A stretch of DNA of 64,000 bases from Alphaproteobacteria bacterium UBA6324 (GTDB lineage: Bacteria; Pseudomonadota; Alphaproteobacteria; CAAGCB01; CAG-977). The translations under genes were made by a program, and so were the position numbers. Below the pieces are notes generated by a model. That model did no database searches. It had not been told where the DNA came from and worked only from the letters and a program-made list of their open reading frames with translations. This document shows positions 41,686 to 50,100 of this stretch, one piece after another (position 1 is the stretch's first letter; the number at the start of each line of letters is the position of its first letter). The stretch is from NCBI GenBank assembly GCA_002439085.1, contig DJSW01000015.1:1-64000 (forward strand). Direction: 5' to 3'.

Positions 41686-42447
41686 ATGATTGAAAAATTC
41701 GATTTTTTCTTTCCCGCCGCGGGGGAAAACAGGAAAATCCACCTGTACCTGCCCGACGATTACAACGAAACGGACGAACGCTATCCCGTCATGTATATGT
41801 TCGACGGACACAACTTGTTTTACGATTCGGACGCGACCTATGGCAAAAGCTGGGGGATGAAGGATTTTCTCGACCGTTGGGAAAAGAAAATCATCGTCGT
41901 CGGTCTGGAATGTTCCCACACGGGCAACGACCGGCTGCGCGAATACTGCCCCTATCATTGGGATTCGTTCGTCGGTCCGATCGACGGGACGGGCGACGAC
42001 ACCATGCGATGGATCGTCAACGATGTCAAACCGTTCATCGACGCCGATTTCCGCACTTGGCCGCACCGCGCGGCGACCGGTATAGGCGGCAGCTCGATGG
42101 GCGGATTGATGGCGCTGTACGCCGCGATCCGCTATAACGCCGTGTTTTCAAAGGCCGCCTGCGTGTCGTCCGCCATCGGGTTTTGCGGCAAACAGCTGCG
42201 CGCCGCGATTCAGGAATGCCCCATGGACGCGGACACCAAGGTTTTCCTCAGCTGGGGATCGAACGAAAGCGGTTCCCCGCGCGGCAAAGCGATCGCCAAC
42301 GCGTGCAACAAATCCATTAACGATCATTTGTACCGCAAAGGCGTCCAGCCCTATATGTTCCGGCAGATCGGCGGCCGCCATTGCGAAGCCGATTGGGAAA
42401 AACAAGTGCCGTTGTTTATGAACTGGCTGTGGCTGGACAGAATCTGA
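41686..42447 (+). CDS. Alpha/beta-hydrolase esterase (putative esterase family)
   Basis: A 253-residue cytoplasmic hydrolase of the esterase D/enterochelin-esterase-like group. The nucleophile elbow is GGSSMGGLMALY, preceded by the family-type start DGHNLFYDSDATYGKSWGM. A probable catalytic histidine lies in GGRHCEADWEKQVPLFMNWL. AAGGAGG lies 8 bases before ATG, overlapping the end of polA, so it is likely co-transcribed. Substrate unknown. Confidence 0.85.
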   Translation: MIEKFDFFFPAAGENRKIHLYLPDDYNETDERYPVMYMFDGHNLFYDSDATYGKSWGMKDFLDRWEKKIIVVGLECSHTGNDRLREYCPYHWDSFVGPIDGTGDDTMRWIVNDVKPFIDADFRTWPHRAATGIGGSSMGGLMALYAAIRYNAVFSKAACVSSAIGFCGKQLRAAIQECPMDADTKVFLSWGSNESGSPRGKAIANACNKSINDHLYRKGVQPYMFRQIGGRHCEADWEKQVPLFMNWLWLDRI

Positions 42448-42462
42448 TTTCACCATAAAAAC

Positions 42463-42498
42463 AAAAAAAAGCCCCTGCCGGACGCGCCGACAGGGGTA
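42463..42498 (-). terminator. Intrinsic terminator of the fliK-flgD-flgE operon
   Basis: CCCCTGCCGG with its partner CCGACAGGGG forms a stem, followed by GC and T8 on the minus strand, 29 bp past the flgE stop. Confidence 0.85.
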
Positions 42499-42526
42499 AA
42501 GGAAGAATGATTTTTTATCAAAGGGA

Positions 42527-45500
42527 CTACCGCTTGATGGTCAGCAGTTCCTCCAACATGGAATCCGCGGTGGTGATGATCTTCGACGCGGCGGAATAGG
42601 CGCGCTGGGTCGTGATCATATCCGTGAATTCCTCGGCGATATCGACGGTGGAATCTTCCAGCGCGTTGGCCGAAATGACGCCCGCGCCGCCTTCGCCCGC
42701 CGTGCGCAGCGTGGCGTTGCCCGACGATGTCGTTTCGATGTACGCGTTGCCGGTCAGGGCTTCCAACGCGTTGGCGTCAACAAACGTCGCCAGCGGGATC
42801 TGCGCGATCGCGCGGGTTTCGCCGTTGTCGAAAATCGCGGTGACGATGCCGTCTTCGGAAATCGAAACGCCGGTGTAGGAACCGTACTTTGCGCCGTCCT
42901 GCGTGACAAAGTTCGTCGTGAACTTGCCCGCCAGCTGGGTCAGGCCGTTCGCCGTCCCCGTGTCGCCGATGTACAGGTTGATCTGCGAGCTTTCGTAATA
43001 GTTGCCGGTCATGTCGCTGGCGCCGTTCGCCCATTCCAGCGCGATCTTGTCGGTGTTGATCGCCTTGGGCGTGCCGTCGGCGTTGAAACTGACCGCGGGG
43101 ATCAGCGATCCGCTCTGCGCGTTTTCGACGTTGTTGAACGAAAACGTGTTCGTCAGCACCAGCATCCCGTCGGTGTCCGGCTGGTTCAGCTGTTTGCCGT
43201 TGTCTTTGCCGACCACGTCCAGCGCCGTGCCGATGCCCTTTTGCGACAGGGATGTCGCGCCGGTTTCCGTCGTCGTCTGCGTGTTGTCAACGGTGAAATC
43301 CGTCGTTTGGATCGGATAGCCGTCGAACGCGCTGACTTCGGCCTTGGCGCCGTTCTGCTTGTCGGCGATGTTCGCTTTTTCGCACAAAGCCGTCATCATG
43401 CCGATCGCCGTGACGTTGTCGGTCATCGTGCCGAACCCTTGGTTGGTCGCGTTGTCGGAATCCACAACGTACCCCGTCAGGGTCAGCGTGTCCGTGCCGT
43501 CGCTGATGCCGCCCAGCGCGTCGGCCAGATTGACCAGCGTCGCCGCCAGATCCGCGCCCAGCTGGATGTCCGTCGGGGCGGTCGGGGTCGCCGTGACCTT
43601 GCGCGTCGTCCCGTCGGCCAGCGTGATCACGGAACCGTCGGTCAGATTGGCGTTGAATTTGAACGTCTGCGTGTTGATATGCTTTCTGATATCAATGCTG
43701 GTGGACGTTTCGTCGGCCTTGGCGAACGTGTAGGTTTTGCCGCTGATCGTCACGTTTTTGCCGATATAGTCGGTGGCTTTCGTGCCCGTGAATTCCAGAA
43801 CGGATTTTTTCAGTTCGGCCGTCCAGTCGGTTTGGTTCAGATAACCGTTCGACGAAACCATCGTCGCGCCGTTGACCTGAAAATAATTGCTCAGATCCGT
43901 CACGCCCGTCGTGTTCTGGTAATAGGCCTTGACCGTGTTGTACAGTTCGTTCATCACGGCGACGGGTGCGGCTTTCGTGCCGTCCTGTTCGGCGAACCCG
44001 TCGATGTTGACGGCGATCGTGTCGTCATCCAAAACCGTACCGGATGCGATGCCTTTGACGAATTTGAAGTTTTTCGCCGTACCGCCCGCGATGTCGCCGA
44101 TCGTGACGAACTGGTTGGCATAGGCCGCGACGCTGGTCGTTTGGAACGTGATCGACGCGGAATCGCCCGAATTGACCAGAATGTTCGCCCCCGTCGATGT
44201 CGGATTGATTTCCAGCGTCGAACCGGACGCGACGTAACGGGTGTAGTCGGGTTCGTTGTCGTTGATGCTCTGTTTCAACAGGCTGACCAGCTTGACCGTG
44301 TCGATCTTGCCCGTCGCGTTGTTGATCAGGTTGGCGATATTGACCGTGACGACGCCGTCGGTCGTTTCGGCTTCGACATCGCGGAACACATAGATGTTCT
44401 GGCCGATCGTGACGGATTTATCCAGATAGTCCGCCAGATTGTCGCTGGAAAAGTCGATACGGGCGGTGTTTTTAACGTCCCAGTCGATTTCCGGCAGCTC
44501 GAATTCGCCCGTCGAAATGCCCGTCACGGGGTCGGGATTCGTCGCGGATTGCAGACAGGCCGTTGTCGAAACCTTGAATTTTACGGACGAACCGCCGGTG
44601 GATTGCTGGACTTCGATCGTCGTGCCGTCCGCGCCGACGGTGAAACGTCCCGCGCTGGGCAGGGTTGCCTGAATCACGTCGTTGAATTTTTCAACGGCGT
44701 CCGCGACGGTCACGATGCCGGAACTCAAATCGACCGGAACGACGACTTCGTTCGCTTTGGGCGAATAGCTGGTTGAACCGTCCTTGGTAAATTCAAAGAC
44801 GTAGGTTTTGCCGTTCGTTTCCATCGAAATCGTGGAATGGTTCGTCGGAATGGACGTGAATTCCATCTGCGCGCGGGCGGAATAAACGTCCTGCGTCGCG
44901 TCGTTCGTCGTTTCGGCGGAACTGTAGGTGATCAACGTCGCCGCGCCCGACGGCATTCCGATGTCCAGCGACCACGTGCCGTTTTCCGTTTTTGTAAAGG
45001 TCAGTTTCGCATTGTGCGAATTGCCCAAGGAATCGTAAATCAAAACGGATGAGCTGTAACGGCCGCCGGCTTCGGGATTGGCGGGGTCGAACGCGGGGGC
45101 GTCGGCGGGCAGGTTCGCGCCAAACGAAATGTTCTGCGTTTCCTGCGCCGTGCCGCCGATCGTGTTCAAATTGATCGGGCGCATATTGGTCGAATCAATG
45201 ATGTTGTCGTTGACGTAAACCGTCGAACCCGTCGAATCGGTGTAGGCTTTCATAAACATATTGTCGCCGATTTTGACCAGCGAAGCGTTTTCTTCGCCGT
45301 CAAAGGCCATCAGCGGCCACGCCTGCAGGTAATAACCGTTGTCGTTTTTCAAATATCCGTCCTGATCGACGCTGAAATTGCCGACGCGGGTATAGCTCCA
45401 CAAATCGTCTTTGGACGGCTGGGACGTGCCGGTCGTCACAAAAAAACCGTTGCCGGAAATGCCCATGTCCGTGGAATAGGACGTGGACGACAGCAACCCT

Positions 45501-45715
45501 TGAACGTCAACGCCGGCGCGGGTGCGGCATTGCACGCCGCCGCTGGTGTAGCGCGTGGACGATGTCTGTTTCGTCACCAGCGTTGAAAAGCTGGCGGAAT
45601 TGGCCTTGTATCCGACGGTGCTGACGTTGGCGATGTTGTCCGAAATGATGCTCATGGCGGACGACTGCGCGTTCAATCCCGAAACGCCGGATTTCAATGC
45701 TCCGAATAAACTCAT
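42527..45715 (-). CDS. flgE: Flagellar hook protein FlgE, unusually long
   Basis: The hook subunit linking basal body to filament. The N-terminal axial signature is LFGALKSGVSGLNAQSSAMS, then NIANVSTVGYKANSASF. The C-terminus has EFTDMITTQRAYSAASKIIT and ends LEELLTIKR. At 1062 residues it is more than twice the usual ~400. The extra length is surface-type, Thr/Gly/Asp-rich sequence with loosely repeated elements (for example TVNIANLINNATGKIDTVKL). Third gene of the operon after fliK and flgD. Confidence 0.95.
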   Translation of the reverse strand: MSLFGALKSGVSGLNAQSSAMSIISDNIANVSTVGYKANSASFSTLVTKQTSSTRYTSGGVQCRTRAGVDVQGLLSSTSYSTDMGISGNGFFVTTGTSQPSKDDLWSYTRVGNFSVDQDGYLKNDNGYYLQAWPLMAFDGEENASLVKIGDNMFMKAYTDSTGSTVYVNDNIIDSTNMRPINLNTIGGTAQETQNISFGANLPADAPAFDPANPEAGGRYSSSVLIYDSLGNSHNAKLTFTKTENGTWSLDIGMPSGAATLITYSSAETTNDATQDVYSARAQMEFTSIPTNHSTISMETNGKTYVFEFTKDGSTSYSPKANEVVVPVDLSSGIVTVADAVEKFNDVIQATLPSAGRFTVGADGTTIEVQQSTGGSSVKFKVSTTACLQSATNPDPVTGISTGEFELPEIDWDVKNTARIDFSSDNLADYLDKSVTIGQNIYVFRDVEAETTDGVVTVNIANLINNATGKIDTVKLVSLLKQSINDNEPDYTRYVASGSTLEINPTSTGANILVNSGDSASITFQTTSVAAYANQFVTIGDIAGGTAKNFKFVKGIASGTVLDDDTIAVNIDGFAEQDGTKAAPVAVMNELYNTVKAYYQNTTGVTDLSNYFQVNGATMVSSNGYLNQTDWTAELKKSVLEFTGTKATDYIGKNVTISGKTYTFAKADETSTSIDIRKHINTQTFKFNANLTDGSVITLADGTTRKVTATPTAPTDIQLGADLAATLVNLADALGGISDGTDTLTLTGYVVDSDNATNQGFGTMTDNVTAIGMMTALCEKANIADKQNGAKAEVSAFDGYPIQTTDFTVDNTQTTTETGATSLSQKGIGTALDVVGKDNGKQLNQPDTDGMLVLTNTFSFNNVENAQSGSLIPAVSFNADGTPKAINTDKIALEWANGASDMTGNYYESSQINLYIGDTGTANGLTQLAGKFTTNFVTQDGAKYGSYTGVSISEDGIVTAIFDNGETRAIAQIPLATFVDANALEALTGNAYIETTSSGNATLRTAGEGGAGVISANALEDSTVDIAEEFTDMITTQRAYSAASKIITTADSMLEELLTIKR

Positions 45716-45802
45716 GTCATTCTCCTTTTAGTTTGGTCTTTCCCGTTTCTGTTCTGAAACGGAAAAGGTGCTTTGCGCCGGATTATTCTTTCCGACTTTG
45801 TT

Positions 45803-46543
45803 TTAAACCGTTTGCGTCGCATCGTCCGACGCGTCGCCGGACGCGTCCGGCTGTTGTTTGTCCGGCGCGTGAATCGCCAGAATGCTGTTCATATCGACGG
45901 CGACATCGCCCATACCGATCGCGACCGTGCTGCCGTCATAGGCGACGCCCGTGACTTTTCCGAACACCGTTTTTTGAACCTCGACCGTCGAACCGGTCGA
46001 ATCGATCGCCGTGACGACCAGAACATAAGCGCCGTCTTCCAACTGGTTGCCGTTGTTGTCCTTGCCGTCCCACGTCATTTCATGACGACCGGAGGAACGT
46101 TCCACGCCGGTGAACGTTTTGACGTAATTGCCCGACGCGTCTTTGATCGCGACGACGCAGGACGCCGCGTCCGCGCCAAGGATGTAGGAAAATTTCGCGC
46201 TTCCGTCCTGCAGCGGCAGGTAATCGCTCAACGCCTGCACGGTCTGATCCATATAGCTGATCGCCTGCGTCGCCATGCTGTTGACGTTCTGCGCGACGAT
46301 CGTTTCCAGATATTCGTTGCTTTGGATGCTTTGTTCGACCTGCGCGTATTGAACCAGCTGGTTGGTGTATTCGCTGGTGTCCATGGGGTCGAGGGGATCC
46401 TGATATTTCAACTGCTGCGTCAACAGGTACAGGAACGCTTCCATATCGTCGAACAACTGTGTTTTCGACGACGCCGAATCCTTTCCCGATGTCTGCGCGT
46501 TGGTCAACACGTCCAAACCGCTGATGGATGATGTGTCCGCCAT
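45803..46543 (-). CDS. flgD: Flagellar hook assembly (cap) protein FlgD
   Basis: The scaffold for hook polymerisation, 246 residues. The conserved FlgD N-terminus is FLYLLTQQLKYQDPLDPMDT with EYTNQLVQYAQVEQSI. The C-terminal Ig-like part contains HEMTWDGKDNNGNQLEDGAY, the usual FlgD WDGxxxxG motif. It lies between fliK and flgE with short gaps. Confidence 0.95.
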   Translation of the reverse strand: MADTSSISGLDVLTNAQTSGKDSASSKTQLFDDMEAFLYLLTQQLKYQDPLDPMDTSEYTNQLVQYAQVEQSIQSNEYLETIVAQNVNSMATQAISYMDQTVQALSDYLPLQDGSAKFSYILGADAASCVVAIKDASGNYVKTFTGVERSSGRHEMTWDGKDNNGNQLEDGAYVLVVTAIDSTGSTVEVQKTVFGKVTGVAYDGSTVAIGMGDVAVDMNSILAIHAPDKQQPDASGDASDDATQTV

Positions 46544-46556
46544 GGCTTAATCCTCC

Positions 46557-48536
46557 CTATACTCTGATATTCAAGGCGTAAAGCCCCGAATCCGCCGCTT
46601 CGTCCGCGACATCGCCCGTTGCGGCGTCCGCCCCGTCCGCGGTTTCCCGCCGCCCGTTTTCACCGCGGCGGCCGTCGTCGTCGAACCGTTCGCCGCGATA
46701 GTTGAACGAAAACGATTCGTCGTTCATATTAAATCCGCTGTCCGCCAAAGACTGCTTCAACCCGTCCAGATCGGCGCGCAGCAAATCGACCGTTTCCGAC
46801 CGCGCGCCGGACAGGACGGCTTTCATATTGCCATCTTTGTCGATTTCCAAATGCACTTTGATCGTGCCCAGCTCCTTGTGCTTCACAATAACGTCGATCT
46901 TGTCCAAACCGGCTTTCAACGCCTTTTTGATGCTGACTTTGATCTGGTCGGCCACTTCGCGGGCAGGCGCGTGCTTCACCGCCGGCGCCGCCTCGGAAAC
47001 CGCCTTGCCTTTCAATCCCTGATGAACGGCGGCGAAAGGCTGCCCCGCGGGCGCGGACGAAACGGGGGCGGCGGCAGCCGTCTGCGATCCGTTTTCGGCG
47101 GTTGTGTCGGCGGCGGCGAAATTTTGCGCCGTCTGCTCAACGGGCAAAGGAACGACGTTTCCGTTCTCGCCCGCCGCCGGACGTTCGGCCGCCTGCTGTT
47201 GACGCGGCGCCGCTTTGTCGAACGATTTGACCGCCGCCTGTTCGACCGGACGAACCGCCTGTTCCGATTCCACACCGAACAGCGAAACCGTGTTTTCCTC
47301 CGGCGTCGCGACCGTTTTGCGCGGCGCGGCGTCCCGCTGTTTCAACGCATGATGTTCCGGCGCGGCCTGCGCAACGGGTGCGTTTATTTCAACGCTGATC
47401 GCGATTTTCACATCGGACGGCAAACGGCGCGCCAAATCCTCCGCCTGACGACGCGTCCGCGCGTCCGCCGTTTGATCGAAATCAAAGAACCGATCCTGAA
47501 AATCAACCGCATCCGCCGTAACGGGGGCGTTGTTTTCCGCCTGAAGAACCGGACGTTTTTCCACTGTTTTTTCCGAATGATCCGGAACAGCGGCAACAGC
47601 TGGCGTTTCCGATTTTATTTCAGCGACCGACGCATCGACAACCTCGGCCGCTTTCGCCAACCGCGGCTTGACCTGTTCGGGAACGGCCGCTTCATTGTTT
47701 TCCACCGGCGCGGCGAAGTCAGCATCCGGACGAACAACAACCGCTTCCGGCGTTTTTACAACAGGCGTGTTTTCCGCAGTTTTTATGACGCTTTGTTCCG
47801 GAACGGCGATCGGCAAATTTTGCATAACGGGCGCATCGTCGCCGTCCGTTTCCGCCCGATCCGCGATTTGCCCGACCGACGCGGCCGTTTCGGCCACCCG
47901 CGATGCGGCAACCGTTTCTGGCGCGGGAGCGTTATTCACCGCCCCCTGCAGAGCCGCGTGAATCAAAATATCCGCCGCCGTCAATTCGTCCGCGGGAACC
48001 GAACGCGCTTCGCCGCTGTCCCGATCGACCGGCGCGGCGACCGTTTCAAACACGGGAAAAGCGGATTGATCAACCGTTCCCGCCCCGTCCGTTTGCGGCA
48101 CGACGATCACTTGCGCCGCCGACGCTTCGACATTCTTTTCCGGCACGGGAATCTTTTGCCCATTCGCAGCCACATCCGCCGCGGCGGTTTGAACCGGACG
48201 GTCTTCGTTCGTTTTTTCACAGGCGCGGGTGCGTTTCAAATGAATCTTCACGACCCTGACGTTTTCCGACGCGCCGCTTTTCGTCCTGAAATCCTTCATG
48301 GCGGACGAATTGTCGGCGCGCGCGCTCATATTGCTGAAAAAAGTTTCGGCGCTTTTTTCCGTTTTGCCGGAACGCACCTGATCCAACACTTTCAGGAACG
48401 CCTCGCCCGTTTTCATGGCGTCGCCCGATTTTGACGCCTGCGCGGCCGCGTTCGATTCGGCGGCGGAAAACGGCGTTTCCAACCCCGCCGCGTTCGGCGT
48501 CGTACTCATCAAAAAATTAAAAGCGGACAAATCCAT
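46557..48536 (-). CDS. fliK: Flagellar hook-length control protein FliK
   Basis: The export-switch ruler protein, 659 residues. A long low-complexity Ala/Val/Glu/Pro-rich region makes up most of it. The conserved C-terminal FliK domain is KKALKAGLDKIDVIVKHKEL followed by GTIKVHLEIDKDGNMKAVLS and LKQSLADSGFNMNDESFSF. ATG 48536 has AAGGGA at good spacing; the upstream in-frame extension to 48680 overlaps the divergent fucO promoter region and looks non-coding. A long ruler is in line with an enlarged hook protein. Confidence 0.92.
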   Translation of the reverse strand: MDLSAFNFLMSTTPNAAGLETPFSAAESNAAAQASKSGDAMKTGEAFLKVLDQVRSGKTEKSAETFFSNMSARADNSSAMKDFRTKSGASENVRVVKIHLKRTRACEKTNEDRPVQTAAADVAANGQKIPVPEKNVEASAAQVIVVPQTDGAGTVDQSAFPVFETVAAPVDRDSGEARSVPADELTAADILIHAALQGAVNNAPAPETVAASRVAETAASVGQIADRAETDGDDAPVMQNLPIAVPEQSVIKTAENTPVVKTPEAVVVRPDADFAAPVENNEAAVPEQVKPRLAKAAEVVDASVAEIKSETPAVAAVPDHSEKTVEKRPVLQAENNAPVTADAVDFQDRFFDFDQTADARTRRQAEDLARRLPSDVKIAISVEINAPVAQAAPEHHALKQRDAAPRKTVATPEENTVSLFGVESEQAVRPVEQAAVKSFDKAAPRQQQAAERPAAGENGNVVPLPVEQTAQNFAAADTTAENGSQTAAAAPVSSAPAGQPFAAVHQGLKGKAVSEAAPAVKHAPAREVADQIKVSIKKALKAGLDKIDVIVKHKELGTIKVHLEIDKDGNMKAVLSGARSETVDLLRADLDGLKQSLADSGFNMNDESFSFNYRGERFDDDGRRGENGRRETADGADAATGDVADEAADSGLYALNIRV

Positions 48537-48705
48537 TCGAGTGTTCCCTTGCGTAAAACAAAAGCCCGAACACTCAGATGCAACACCCGTGCCAAATTTT
48601 AAAACCGGAAAAACCTCTCGCCGCTTTTTTCCGAATCGGATGATTTCCGGAACGCGAAGTGGTATCATATTCGCGTTCAATCATTTCAATGAAAGGATTC
48701 CGAAT

Positions 48706-49863
48706 ATGTCTAAACGCTTTATTTTGAATGAAACCAGCTATCACGGTCACGGCGCCGTCAACGAAATCGTGACGGAAATCAAATCCCGCGGCTTTAAAAA
48801 GGCTTTGATCGTCACCGACGCCGATTTGGTCAAATTCAACGTCGTCAAAAAAGTCACGGACATTCTGGACGCGAACGGATTCGCCTATGACGTTTTCGAC
48901 CGCGTCAAGGCCAACCCCAGCGTCGCCGTCGTCAAGGCCGGCGTCGAAGCGTTCAAAAAATCCGGCGCGGATTACATGATCGCAATCGGCGGCGGATCGC
49001 CGCAGGATACGGCGAAAGGCATCGGCATCATCATCAACAACCCCGAATTCGCCGATGTCACTTCGCTGGAAGGCGTCGCCCCGACCAAACACAAAAGCGT
49101 CCCCGTCATCGCCGTTGCGACGACCGCGGGCACGGCCGCCGAAACGACGATCAACTACGTCATCACGGACGAGGAAAAACGCCGCAAGTTCGTTTGCGTC
49201 GATCCGCACGACATCCCCGTCGTCGCCATTGTCGATCCCGACATGATGTCGTCGATGCCGCGCGGGCTGACCGCCGCCACGGGCATGGACGCCCTGACCC
49301 ACGCGATCGAAGGGTACACGACGCTGGGCGCGTGGGAATTGGCGGACGCGCTGAACCTCAAAGCGATTCAGCTGATTTCCAAATCCTTGCGCAAAGCCGT
49401 CGAAAACGACCCCGACGGACGCGAAGGAATGGCGTTGGGGCAATACGTCACGGGCATGGCGTTTTCAAACGTCGGATTGGGCGTCGTGCACGGCATGGCG
49501 CACCCGCTCAGCGCGTTTTACAACACGCCGCACGGTGTCGCGAACGCCGTTTTATTGCCCTATGTGATGGAATTCAACGCGGAATACACGGGTGAAAAGT
49601 TCCGTGAAATCGCCCGCATGATGGGCGTTGAAAACGTCGATTCGATGACGCAACCCGAATACCGCAAAGCCGCGATCGACGCCGTGCGCCGCCTGTCTTT
49701 GGATGTCGGCATCCCGCAAACGCTGAAAGAAATCGGCGTCAAGGAAGACGACCTGCCCGCTTTGGCGGACGCGGCGATGGCGGACGTCTGCACGGGCGGC
49801 AACCCGCGCCCCTGCACCAAAGAGTTGGTGCTGGGCGTGTATAAAAAAGCGTTCAACGGCTAA
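48706..49863 (+). CDS. fucO: Lactaldehyde reductase / iron-containing alcohol dehydrogenase
   Basis: A group III NAD-dependent dehydrogenase of 385 residues that reduces lactaldehyde to 1,2-propanediol or similar aldehydes during fermentation. It closely follows FucO: MSKRFILNETSYHGHGAVNE at the start, nucleotide loop AIGGGSPQDTAKGIGII, INYVITDEEKRRKFVCVDPH, and metal ligands in GMDALTHAIEGY, VHGMAHPL and YNTPHG. ATG 48706 has AAAGGA upstream; the frame further upstream is antisense to fliK. No fucose-utilisation genes lie nearby. Confidence 0.93.
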   Translation: MSKRFILNETSYHGHGAVNEIVTEIKSRGFKKALIVTDADLVKFNVVKKVTDILDANGFAYDVFDRVKANPSVAVVKAGVEAFKKSGADYMIAIGGGSPQDTAKGIGIIINNPEFADVTSLEGVAPTKHKSVPVIAVATTAGTAAETTINYVITDEEKRRKFVCVDPHDIPVVAIVDPDMMSSMPRGLTAATGMDALTHAIEGYTTLGAWELADALNLKAIQLISKSLRKAVENDPDGREGMALGQYVTGMAFSNVGLGVVHGMAHPLSAFYNTPHGVANAVLLPYVMEFNAEYTGEKFREIARMMGVENVDSMTQPEYRKAAIDAVRRLSLDVGIPQTLKEIGVKEDDLPALADAAMADVCTGGNPRPCTKELVLGVYKKAFNG

Positions 49864-49877
49864 TTCCACCTAACGCG

Positions 49878-49904
49878 CGAAGCCTCTTGAAAAAAGAGGC
49901 TTCG
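49878..49904 (+). terminator. Possible terminator hairpin after fucO
   Basis: CGAAGCCTCTT/AAGAGGCTTCG is a perfect 11-bp stem but lacks a following T-run, so termination strength is doubtful. Confidence 0.5.
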
Positions 49905-49927
49905 CCCCGAGAGCCGGACATCCCGCC

Positions 49928-49987
49928 TTAAAAAGCGCGCTTCACTTCGATCGTCATGGTGTGGTCGGTGTAATGCGTGCGGAAATA
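49928..49987 (-). pseudogene. Remnant of an outer-membrane beta-barrel C-terminus
   Basis: A 19-codon open stretch ending in a stop reads YFRTHYTDHTMTIEVKRAF. Alternating polar and hydrophobic residues with a final Phe match the C-terminal beta-signal of outer-membrane proteins. There is no start codon and a stop lies just upstream, so this would be the 3' scrap of a deleted gene. The evidence is short and could be coincidental. Confidence 0.4.
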
Positions 49988-50100
49988 TTATTTTTTTAAT
50001 CCATACAAGTTAAAAACGAAATAAAAAAACGCTTGACTTAAAGCAAGGTTTAAGAAATAGCCTGTCAGCAATGACAACTTTGGAAAAGGAGCTTTCAGTC

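Noticed and set aside
48537..48680. N-terminal extension of FliK
   Set aside because: The stretch lacks FliK-like sequence, overlaps the fucO promoter region, and ATG 48536 has a good ribosome site.
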